Shown: positions 1-8,792 of the stretch, piece by piece | Layout: every line of letters begins with the position of its first letter | Numbering within the stretch: position 1 is the stretch's first letter | Assembly: GCA_946406115.1 (NCBI GenBank) | Contig: OX291558.1 | Coordinates: 22,870,205-22,934,204 of the forward strand | Direction of reading: 5' to 3' | DNA length: 64,000 nt | From: Apoda limacodes | Taxonomy: Eukaryota; Arthropoda; Insecta; Lepidoptera; Limacodidae | Notes under the pieces: model-generated | The model's database searches: none | Told to the model about the DNA's origin: nothing | Seen by the model: only the letters and a program-made list of their open reading frames with translations | Translations under genes and position numbers: made by a program

Positions 1-215
1 CTAAATAAACTTTAAGTTAATAATCAAAAAAACACGAGTAACTCATCCAGTGACGTAAAATACCTGCAAACTGAAAATGAAAAAGGAAAAGAAAAGCAAC
101 TTGCATAATGAATAACTATTCCATCTCACTAGCTCAGATAGGCTCTTTTTATTAATTATTTAAAGTCTGAGCACATTTTTTTGTTATATAAAGAGTTTTT
201 TTCAATTATTCTTAC

Positions 216-382
216 CACAACCGTTTGCCTCAATATACTCCACTTCTTGCGGGGAAACGTCAATTTCAGAATAGAAATTTTCTAAGAAGTATTTTATATC
301 ATCCACACTTCGAGTTGGAAGAAATTCACTATCTGATTGTAGCCTGAACTCAGATTTCACATGGTAAACTTCCGCGTAGATT
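216..382 (-). CDS. FASN: Fatty acid synthase-like gene, coding exon 6 (KS, first catalytic His position)
   Basis: Residues 264-319 plus one base of the next codon. The acceptor is ATTTCAG|AATC and the donor is TGTG|GTAAGAA, phase 1. The gene then runs off the left edge of the window. RIYAEVYHVKSEF and LENFYSEIDVSPQEVEYIEA follow the FAS KS order. The motif that normally reads EAHGTGT is here EANGCG, placing Asn (residue 317) where the first catalytic His of Cys-His-His KS enzymes sits. The second His would lie outside the window. Either this KS is altered or inactive for decarboxylative condensation, or the paralogue uses different chemistry. Exon identity is secure; the functional meaning is inference. 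Confidence 0.9.
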
Positions 383-390
383 CTGAAATT

Positions 391-545
391 GATATTTGTT
401 TTTGTATCTATTTTTATTATCACGATAAAAAGTAATTAAATTTATTTTTGTATCTATTTTTATTATCATTTGTTTTTGTATCTATTTTTATTTCATTTGT
501 TTTTGTATCTATTATTATTATCACGATAAAAAGTAATTAAATTTT
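391..545. repeat. AT-rich short tandem repeat beside FAS exon 6
   Basis: Units of about 28-35 bp built on 'tttttgtatctattttta' occur four times, and the segment 'atcacgataaaaagtaatta' occurs twice, near 419 and 521. The array starts just upstream (minus strand) of the exon 6 acceptor. Confidence 0.7.
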
Positions 546-1017
546 ACATGTACATACATCAGGATTCTTCCCATGGTCTTATAGTGTGTAAACCTTTTAT
601 GATTTATTCAGTTTTGCTTGCTACATGCGGTGTCAATACTATTATAAAAACTGCGTATTAATTCCTATATTATGCTATCGCTGTGTGAAAATAGCAGTAA
701 GCTTGGATGTGGCTTGGTGAGACAGATTTTGTTCTAGTTTTATTTTATAACTTTGATTGTCAAGTGGAGTCAAAAATGTATGTAACCCATGGTAAGATAG
801 ACTATTCAGTTAGAAAATCAAGACTAATAAAAAAATAATTAATTAGTTAATTTCGTCTATCTGTTATAACCTAAACGTAGAATTTTCACATATAAATATA
901 TATACATAATTATTAAAAAAAAATTATCTGATATTAGGAAAAAATTTATGCTATATTTCTTGATAGAAAAATATCTAGTTACTTCTAGTTTCCGCAAATT
1001 TTTGACTTATTTCTATA
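546..1017. other. Intron 5 sequence without recognisable content
   Basis: AT-rich intronic DNA. No exon, coding remnant or repeat was recognised before the direct repeat at about 1018. Confidence 0.5.
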
Positions 1018-1110
1018 AAGCATATATCATTATAATATTGCTTAATACAAAACCTAGGGCCGATCTTGTTAAATTTTTAGTACAAATAATAATATTCGAG
1101 TTATTAAGAG
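1018..1110 (+). repeat. Left direct repeat flanking the fold-back element
   Basis: The stretch with 'attgcttaatacaaaacct' followed by 'acaaataataatatt' reappears in diverged form and the same orientation at about 2482-2590. A shorter third copy lies near 2650. The two main copies bracket the 1264-2452 inverted-repeat element. Either a larger old repeat was interrupted, or these are long target-flank duplications. Confidence 0.5.
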
Positions 1111-1263
1111 GGGGTATAAATGTAAATGCCATGAGTAAAATTAAATCCTCGATTAGTACGTCAAGTTCTAATGAATCATTAAAAAACATATTCATATTAC
1201 ACTATAATTCTAAGGTCAAGTATTAGCTTAATCATAATGCAATAAAATTTTCTTGATAGAAAA

Positions 1264-2452
1264 AAAAAAATTCTTTACTTTCCAAGAACGCTTGATTTTT
1301 ACGTAATAAAAATTTCTATTCATAGAATACCACATTGATATACAAAGATGAAATTCAGAAACTCTCGGAGGACCCTAGTTTTTCCGGAAAATAAATACAT
1401 TCATTTCATACAAAATCAGCAATTACACAACAATAAATATCTACAAAAACAAAACACATGAGAGATAAATATAACATGTTGCCAGTTTTCAACAATCGAG
1501 TACTTAAAAATAGTAATGGATAAAAAAAAATCTAAGTAAAATTTTAATACCTACTTATTTAGTATAGTCACGGCAACCAACCCACAACTAAAGCCGAGCT
1601 TCGCGCGCTAACATTCATGTGCTCCGCTTAGCTTCGTGTGCAAGTTTTCATGTTCCAAAGTGGGTCGCTGTGACTACACTAAATAAGTAGAAATTGGTTC
1701 TGGCGCTCGCCGGCCGCTACCGCGGCACGCTCCGTTTGGCTTCGCGCGCTAATTTTCATGTGCTCCGCTTGGCTTTGCGCGCAAGTTTTTATATTTCAAC
1801 CAACTTATACTTATTTAGTGTAGTCACGGCGACCTACTTTGGAACATAAAAACTTGTGCGCAAAATCAAGCGGAGCACATGAAAGTTAGCGCGCGAAGCC
1901 GAGCGGAGCGAGCGGCAGAAACAAATTGTACCTGTGTCACTCAGATCAATAAACCAGGGTTTATTGACCCTACTCCTACCAAACAATTCTAAATTAGAAC
2001 AATTTGTTTCTGGCGCTCACCGGCCTCTGCCGCGGTACGCTTCGCTCGGATCGTGCGGTGTTCACCATGTAACCTAATGGCTCGTCGCTTCGCTCCTCAC
2101 TACCTAACTTGGCAAGGTTTGGATTCGCTGCCAGTGTTTGATTTTATTCGAGTACATAAATATGCTATTCTATCGATTACAATTAGAGAAAAGTAAAATC
2201 GATTGAATCCTGTGTTTAATTTTTTTCTTTAGGCTGCCAAGTATAAAGTAAAAAGTTTTGTATTTTTAAATGTTGGTCTGTAATGGCGGATTTTGTATGA
2301 AATCAATTTAGTTTTTTTTCGTGAAAATCTAGTGTTCTCCGAGAGTTTTTGAATTTTATCTGTGTATATAAATGTGGTGTTCTATCAGTTAAAACCATCG
2401 TTACGTAAAAATCAAGCGTTCTTGGAAAGTAAAGAATAACCGAAAAAAAATT
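1264..2452. mobile_element. Fold-back DNA element with long inverted ends and nested hairpins
   Basis: The left end ('ttctttactttccaagaac' and the following ~170 bp, to about 1440) returns in reverse complement at about 2250-2450, with small differences. Matching landmarks are 'gcttgatttttacgtaa' and 'actctcggag'. Inside, a shorter GC-rich module (1553-1690) has its own inverted ends around 'ctacttatttag', and a further inverted copy follows at about 1800-1910. 'gcggagcacatga' and 'cgcgcgaagccgagcgg' type tracts occur in both orientations. No coding capacity is seen. It resembles a non-autonomous terminal-inverted-repeat transposon; the superfamily is unknown. Confidence 0.7.
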
Positions 2453-2481
2453 ACGAAGTACGTATGATTTTACTGAAATTT

Positions 2482-2590
2482 CATTGCTAATATAACATTG
2501 CTTAAAATAAAACCTTTGGCTTTAATTAGCAAATTTTAATATAAATAATAATATTTATTTATTATTAAGTAAGAGTTATTAATATTTAAT
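2482..2590 (+). repeat. Right direct repeat flanking the fold-back element
   Basis: Diverged partner of 1018-1110, sharing 'acattgctta', 'aaaacct' and 'ataaataataatattt' in the same order and orientation. Confidence 0.5.
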
Positions 2591-3363
2591 GTATTTCACC
2601 CATAATACGTTCATCTTCCGCGTTGTATGCCAAATTTGTTTGGCTCTATTGCTTAATACAAAACCTAGGCTAGGCTTTCTACCTCTTAACTGACCGTAAG
2701 AAACAACATAAACCCTTTAAAATATCAGAATGGCTTGAGTAAGACCGCTTACGTAGGAGTGCAATACAAAGTAAATTATATGTTTTGTTTGATTTGTTTA
2801 TTGTAATATAACCTTCTTTAAACAGACTAAAGCCTGAGTGCATACAGCCTCTTCTGCCTTTTTGTTCTTTCCTCTTCTTTTCCCTTCACATTATTGATTT
2901 GCAAATATTTTATTTTTTATATTTTTATTGCGTTGAAATTACGAATCCGATAGTATTTAAATAAGGTAGGCAATTCAGAAAGTAATTTAAATATTTATAG
3001 GTACTTGTTTATAAAACTGTAATTTATTGTTAGTTATAATTTTTACTTGTTTATTATTTTTGTTTTTCTTTCACTAATGTCCGTTAAGTGACGTAGTAAG
3101 GGCTATCACTGAAAATCAGTATTGTACTTACACGGTTACAAATCATGCTAAGGAGGAGGCCCTTTTAGCTCACGCACTTTTTATTTTTGTTTTCTTTTGT
3201 TAAATATTTTGTATACTTTGTGTTTGCTAAGTAATTTTTTTTTTCTTTCTTTCTTAAATACAAACATATCATAAGGCGCTTACCAGTGTTGGATCTTATT
3301 ATTAATAATATATTTATTTTACAAAAACAAGGAAAAACAAAAACAACAAAATAACCAAATTAC
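2591..3363. other. Rest of intron 5; one possible dispersed repeat fragment
   Basis: AT-rich. Around 3075-3175 the stretch 'gtgacgtagtaagggctatc' with 'ctgaaaatcagt' resembles a dispersed element end. A related stretch ('tgaaaatcagcgc', 'agcgcttactacg') lies at 12.2-12.3 kb. Nothing else was recognised. Confidence 0.35.
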
Positions 3364-3480
3364 CGTTTTGCATCTCGAGCTTTTTGTAAGAATAATGCGC
3401 TGATACCGTCGGATCCCACGAACCCATCGCCATTCTTGTCAAAACACTTGGTCTTGCCGTCCATACATAAAAATCCAGCT
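3364..3480 (-). CDS. FASN: Fatty acid synthase-like gene, coding exon 5 (ketoacyl synthase)
   Basis: Short exon covering residues 225-263 and two bases of codon 264. The acceptor is TTTTTAG|AGCT and the donor is AAACG|GTAATT, phase 2. It reads AGFLCMDGKTKCFDKNGDGF, then VGSDGISALFLQKARDAKR. This is the FAS 'LSPDGxCKxFDxxGxGYxRSDG' segment that follows the active-site helix. No open frame of useful length shows it. I found it by translating between the splice signals and matching the family. The phase fits exons 4 and 6 exactly. Confidence 0.92.
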
Positions 3481-3483
3481 CTA

Positions 3484-4221
3484 AAAATGTAAAAAAACTG
3501 CTAAGTTTAGGATTCTGTGGATGCTTTTATACATTTGGACTTGAAACGTCAACATTGTGCTACGCTTTTATGACAACAAGTGTATGAAATAAATATCCTT
3601 TTTAAGTTTTATATTTAAATTGTATTACTAAATAAACCATAGTTAGAGATCAAAAATCAATGTAACAAGTAATGTAAGTGCGAGAACACAATATTAAATG
3701 CACCTACCTGCTAATGATTTTTTAGACGTAGACTTTGACGTCGGAATGAAACTACTCCGTTTTGGTCTTTTTAATTCAGCTTACATTTTCTGTACTTTTA
3801 AAAAATTAAAATTCGTAAATATTTAATAATTTATTTCATATTTATGTCATAAAGCGGTATTTGACTGTGCCCTAATAGTGGGGATTGAAAAAATATAAAA
3901 ATAAAATTTTAGCTTAAAAAAAGGGGAAAGGTTTTTGCACAGTTTTAGCTACTTACGAGTATAGGAGCGTTTTGTTGAAAAGCATTATAGGCATTGAATG
4001 CGAACATTCAATCGTTTTGTTAATCAAAGATAAATGCGCTATGGCGTAACTTTCGGACCGCATTCAATGCATTGGCTGCTCATGCTCGAGAGGTAGAGCA
4101 GTGGATGCGCTGTCAAATAGTGAACGGCCATATTTTTTATGCGATGTCATAGATATCTGCCGTCAACAGAACGTACCTTATATAATTTATTATATAGTTC
4201 AATCTCAAATACATGTTTTTG
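3484..4221. other. Intron 4 sequence without clear content
   Basis: AT-rich intronic DNA between FAS exons 4 and 5. No coding remnant or repeat structure was recognised in it. Confidence 0.4.
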
Positions 4222-4380
4222 TAATATTAATGCGAAAGTATATCCGTTTATTTGTTTGTTTGTTTGTTTGTCCTTTCTTCACGTCAGACGGAGAAAGACA
4301 TTGGCATTTTCATTTCGGAAAATTTGACATTTCCGCAGGAATAACTGTTACCACATTCCACTAGGATAAACTATAGCTGT
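4222..4380 (+). mobile_element. Small Helitron-like repeat fragment in FAS intron 4
   Basis: 'aatattaatgcgaaagta', then a run of 'tttg' repeats, then 'tcctttcttcacg' is the opening seen in abundant short lepidopteran repeats of the Helitron-like type. The 3' end and CTAG terminus are missing. It lies 60 bp downstream of the exon 4 donor. Confidence 0.45.
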
Positions 4381-4439
4381 AGCTATAGCTTGTTACAGTT
4401 GACTTACGTACTTACTATATTTAAGTTGAATAAACTTAC

Positions 4440-4643
4440 CTTCTTAAATTCAACACCGCAAGAGGATGCAAGGTAACTGAAATACCACCGACAATAGCGG
4501 CATCACATAAGCCAGTAGTCATGTTCCTGTAGGCTTGCTCCAAACAAGCTGTAGAACTATCACATGCTAAGTCGATGGTAAAGGAAGGACCTTTGAGGTC
4601 CAACCAGTAAGAAATGCGGTTGGCATACATTGATTTACAGCAA
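4440..4643 (-). CDS. FASN: Fatty acid synthase-like gene, coding exon 4 (KS active-site cysteine)
   Basis: Completes codon 157 and covers residues 158-224 plus two bases of codon 225. The acceptor is TGTTACAG|TTGC and the donor is AGAAG|GTAAGT, phase 2. It includes NRISYWLDLKGPSF and then the nucleophilic elbow DLACDSST, with the catalytic Cys at residue 184. The usual elbow is DTACSSS, so the Cys is kept while the residue after it is Asp. GLCDAAIVGGISVTLHP follows and is typical of FAS KS. No stops are present. The elbow change is unusual but not disabling in itself, because the nucleophile and the surrounding helix are preserved. Confidence 0.94.
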
Positions 4644-4759
4644 CTGTAACATTTTAAATACAATGTAATCTACAAATCTATTTTGTTTATTTGGAAGTGA
4701 ATTTACTTAAAGTACAAAAAAGGTACTTGTAAATTATGTACCGGTCGACTGAATTTGAC

Positions 4760-5020
4760 GCAGGCTTCAGGAACGGTAAAGGCATCCTATCGTAAGGTTT
4801 AGTAAAGGAGCACTGTCGTGAACAGAATAATTTGTCAAAGCCTTATGTCTTAAATAGAAAACGTTTATGCTGCTTTAGGTTTGGTAAATAAACACTGCCG
4901 TGAATAAAATATCTTGGCGTAGCTTAGGTTTGGTAAAAGAAAACTGTCATAAATAGGATACCTAGTTTGACGTATATTTAGGTTTGGTAAAGAAATACTG
5001 TAAATAGAATGCTTGAAACA
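4760..5020 (+). repeat. Minisatellite of ~50-55 bp units, left part
   Basis: Four or five diverged units begin 'aggtttggtaaa' and contain 'aaactgt', 'gaatag' and a 'tttgacgcagcctt'-like tail. The same unit resumes at 7345-7455, so the array is split by the LINE-bearing insert between them. Confidence 0.65.
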
Positions 5021-5668
5021 ATTATATAGGAGATATCCCTGAGGTCACATACATACAGAAAAATAAAGAAAATATTATTAAATTTTTCCCTACCAAGCTA
5101 ACAACAAAGATAGAAACCGTAAGCCTACCGAGGCTAATGCGATGTGAGGTTTTATAAAGTTTTAATATATTTAGGGACAGAAATATAGTGGTACCGTTCT
5201 TCAGCCTAAAGCCCGAATTAGGTTGGAGTATTGCTAGATGTAATTTTCTAGTATGGTAGGCGACAATGGGATATCAGAGGAAAGTAGTAAGCAAAGTATC
5301 GCGATTCGCCGGCGAGCTTCTTAGGCAAAATGCACGAGCGTACGGGCGGATATGTGGCGTATAATGGTTATAATGGTAGGTCTTGAGGAGTCTATGTACT
5401 CAAGCGCATTTAAGTATTGCCTCGAGATATCGGTGAGCAGTGCAGGCTGTGCCTGCTAAGGACGTGCGGTTAGTAAGAAGTAGAAAATGGTCCGTTTCAA
5501 CTGCAAACGCACCGAACTGGCACATCCTCCAGCAGTCGAGAGTTCGTCAGATTTGCCACAGATGCTGACGTTTTACTTAAGAGGACAACCCGACTTTGAG
5601 ACCCAAAGTCTTTTCAGACTATTGGGTATTCTGACCTAGAAAAGGTCTTCCTAGTCATGCTTGCGACT
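5021..5668 (+). other. Unassigned sequence 5' of LINE copy 1
   Basis: GC content is higher than in surrounding introns, with no continuous frame. It does not match the endonuclease part of LINE copy 3. It may be a 5' portion or an older insert carried with LINE copy 1; I could not decide. Confidence 0.35.
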
Positions 5669-7250
5669 TAGATGGGCGACTTGCGAGCTATCCTTCTGGG
5701 AGTCGTGCTTTCTGGTCGCTTGCCAAAGCTGCCGAAAGGAACTTTTGCCAGTCATCGTTACCACCACTGCGAAAGACCGATGGTGACTTGGCCCATAGTG
5801 CTAAAGCGAAAGCCGATCTACTGGGCAGTCTCTTTGCCTCGAACTCGAACATGAACGATAAAGGCGCTGTACCACCAACTATACTGTGGTGTGGTAAGAC
5901 CATGCTAGAAATCTCCATAACGCAGCGGGAGGTGAGGCGGGCGTTGCTTTCTCTAGACGTTCATAAGTCGAGACGGCCAGACGGTACGGACGGACGGTAT
6001 CGCTCCACTGGTGACCTTCTAGTGTATCTCACACACTGATGGGCACTAGCTATTGAGAGTCAGGGGGGGCATTGGCATGTAGCCTAGACATAGCGAAGGC
6101 GTTCGATCGGGTCTGGCACCGGGGTCTTCTATCGAAGTTGCCATCTTACGGAGTGCCCGAGGGTTTGTGCAAATGGGTGGCTAGCTTTTTGTCCCAACCG
6201 TAGTTGACGGTAGTTGCTCTGATAGCATGGACATTAATGCTGGTGTCCCGCAAGGCTCTGTGCTATCTCCTACGCTGTTTCTACTGCATATCAATGACAT
6301 GTTGAACATCAACAACATACATTGCTATGCAGATGAAAGTACTGGAGACGCTTTTTATACGGGTCGTGCAAACATCCCTCGTTCCGTTGTGGAGGAAAAC
6401 CGCGGAGAACTTGTGTCTCAAATCGAGACCACACTGTCCAAGGTCTCTGACTGAGGACGGGTAAACTTGGTCCGATTCAACCCTAAATAGACACAAGTTT
6501 GCGCGTTCACCGCTAAGTAAACTCCATTCACTGTGGTTCCACAATTCCAGAACACTCCCCTCTCCATCTCCAAGAGCATTGGGATCCTTGGTGTCGACAT
6601 CTCCAGCGATGTTCAGTTCCGAGATCATTTACAAGATAAGGTGAAACTGGCATCCAAATAACTTGGTGTACTCAACATAGCGAAGCAGTACTTCACGTTG
6701 GGGCAAAGTTTGTGACTTTACAAGTCGCAAGTTCGGCCCCATATGGAGTACTGCTGCCATCTCTGGGCAGTTGCACCCGGATACCAGCTTGGCCCTTTTG
6801 ACTCGGTTCAACTACGGGCTGTGAGAATTGTCGACGATTCCAAACTCACTTGCGGTATTGAACCCTTAAGTCTGAGGAGAGACTTTGCCTCCCTGTGTGT
6901 GTTCTACCGCTTGTACAATGGGTTTTGTTCTGAGGAATTGTTCGAAATGATGCCCACGGCTACTTTCTACCATCGCACCGCTCGCCATCGGCAGGGAATT
7001 CATTGTCACACTTTAAAACCTAAATGGTCGCGTACAGTGCTGTTTCAGAGAAACTTTCTCCCGCGAACGCTTAAGTTGTGGAATAAGCTCCCTGCCAAGG
7101 TTTTCTGCAAGGACTACAGTATGGAGTTCTTCAAGAAACAAGTTATTAGATTTCTAAAGGGTCGGCAACGCGCAAGTGATACCCCTGGTGTTTCAAGCGT
7201 CCATAGGCTACGGTGACTGCTTACCATCAGGCGGACCGTAAGCTTGTTTA
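5669..7250 (+). pseudogene. LINE copy 1: broken non-LTR reverse transcriptase (CR1/Jockey-type)
   Basis: Decayed ORF2 of a non-LTR retrotransposon inside FAS intron 3. Readable parts in order are a pre-RT linker (about 5670-5990), LDIAKAFDRVWHRGLLSKL (near 6085), MDINAGVPQGSVLSPTLF (near 6227), a catalytic box reading YADE instead of YADD (near 6330), and a C-terminal part ending LKGRQRASDTPGVSSVHRLR (7216). It has frameshifts, a stop in the palm region near 6200, an in-frame TAA near 6660, and a deletion near 5980 of about 300 bp compared with the copy at 45366. The 3' end reaches 'ccataggctacggtgactgc' and then diverges at about 7250. It cannot encode an active enzyme. From about 6015 it is nearly identical to the copy at 45.4-47.1 kb. 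Confidence 0.85.
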
Positions 7251-7344
7251 CCTCTCCAGTCCACGACATATAAGTATATAAAAAGTGTAGAAAATTGACT
7301 ATTCATGTCGCTCGCAACACGTTAGGACTGGATCATTACTCTGT

Positions 7345-7455
7345 TATATACTTTGTGGCAGCCTAAGGTTTGATAAGGAAACCTTATCGTAAATAAAATA
7401 CTTTGACGCAGCCTTAGATTCGGTAAAAAAAACTGTTGTGAATAGAATCTGATGG
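7345..7455 (+). repeat. Minisatellite of ~50-55 bp units, right part
   Basis: Two more units of the 4760-5020 array ('cagcctaaggtttgataa', then 'cagccttagattcggtaa'), displaced by the LINE copy 1 insert. Confidence 0.65.
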
Positions 7456-7619
7456 GATTACGTCAGGAATAAGTCAGGATAGTGTACCTGCACCTCACAA
7501 TTATTAATATTTATCATTCAATCAATCAATCTGATCGTAAGAACACCTAATAACCTAATATAAGCTCTATGATCGCTGACGACCTTAAGCTATTTTGAAG
7601 CATTCGCAACAAGATTGTT

Positions 7620-7900
7620 GTAGGGCGATATTGACGGTGGAGTTGAGTGGAGTTGCCAGATCCATTTCGAGTTTAACACATCCAAGAGCAAGGTAATGTT
7701 GGTAACCCGCTTGCGTTCGCTGGCTTCGCTCCGTTGACTCCACTGTCAATGACTGACGCTTGGCTCACTCGGGTCAAACAATTTCGTGACCTAGGGGTTA
7801 TAATTGACCAGTGGGTAACTATTAACAAGAATAAAAATTCATTATGTGAAAAGCTTCAACCAAAACCCCGATTGCGCAATTTTTAGTCCTGCTAACTTAA
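7620..7900 (+). pseudogene. Decayed LINE reverse transcriptase fragment
   Basis: Broken frames give FNTSKSKVMLVTR and then a segment like FRDLGVIIDQWVT. This order (FNxxKSKVM, then Y/FLGVxID) is common in the C-terminal part of non-LTR reverse transcriptases. Stops and frameshifts are frequent. The family is not assigned. Confidence 0.4.
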
Positions 7901-8195
7901 AAGCAAATCAGCGAGAGCCAATTATGTATCTTTTCATAGGATGCACCTACGGATCCCTACTTGGGCTCCGAAATTTTCGTTAAATTATCTATGAAAAGGA
8001 ACTTTTTTCGCAAATCATCTTAAATAAATTAATTAATTAATTGTTATCACTTTACCTAAATAACAAAATGTGTGACAATCAAACATACAAGTTGTTACAT
8101 TTATAAACAATGATAAAAATGGATCTGATGATTCACACACAAATTATCTTGTTTCAATAATTTTATCGTTGTTCTATGTACAATTTTGTCCTTAC

Positions 8196-8313
8196 CCAGT
8201 TATACCAAATCCATTCCGTTGTACTTGCTCAAGAACTAACTTCTCTACATCCGAATAACATGACCCAACAAACACTCCAATTTTTTTCCCGCGAAATTCA
8301 CTGGGGTTAAAAC
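8196..8313 (-). CDS. FASN: Fatty acid synthase-like gene, coding exon 3 (ketoacyl synthase)
   Basis: Completes codon 118 (G|GT) and covers residues 119-156 plus two bases of codon 157. The acceptor is TTTTTAG|GTTTT and the donor is ACTGG|GTAAGG, phase 2. The peptide begins GFNPSEFRGKKIGVFVGSC and ends VQRNGFGITG. This matches the FAS strand 'GINPxxLRGxxIGVFIGxC' and the loop before the active-site helix. The open frame extends further upstream into intron, but the family match begins only at the acceptor. The intron between exons 2 and 3 is about 11.8 kb and contains the Helitron-like array at 8.8-13.9 kb. Confidence 0.92.
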
Positions 8314-8569
8314 CTAAAAACAACAATGAAGATATATTAAAAGTATCGGATTCGCAGCGCGCTCCATACAACAGGATTTTACTCCTATGATGCATATCAA
8401 TCCCTCAAACTCAATGTTTTTTTTTGTAATAAGACCAGAAAACTAATCTAGGTCTGTGCTATTCAGTTTTACGTTTAATTCTGTAATTCTATAATTATAA
8501 GAGCATAAAAACTTGTTATTTTTGGTCAAAACAGGTGCAAAACGTTTCCGAAAATGTTAAAGAACCACA

Positions 8570-8700
8570 GACCTCGGCAATATAATAAATTTCCCAAAAA
8601 AAAACACCCAAACGCATCCAAATAAAATCATTCAAATCGGTCCAGCCGTTTAGGAGGAGTACAGTGACATACACACGTACAGTAGAATCTTTATATAATT
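8570..8700 (+). repeat. Dispersed repeat fragment
   Basis: 'caaatcggtccagccgttta' followed by 'cacgtacagtagaatcttta' is a motif typical of abundant short lepidopteran repeats. A related stretch lies at 37.4-37.6 kb. Confidence 0.4.
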
Positions 8701-8792
8701 CTACTTTACCGTCTGGATTTTTTAGATTCTCAAATCAGCCCGGCAGATGGCGCTGCAGTGGGATGTAGGACAACGGCTTCCCGGTCAGCTAG

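Noticed and set aside
948..1226. 92-codon open frame on the plus strand
   Set aside because: AT-rich composition, overlaps a direct repeat and has an antisense frame; no protein motif.
8314..8395. Extension of the FAS exon 3 frame upstream
   Set aside because: Similarity starts exactly at the TTTTTAG acceptor; the upstream residues are intronic.
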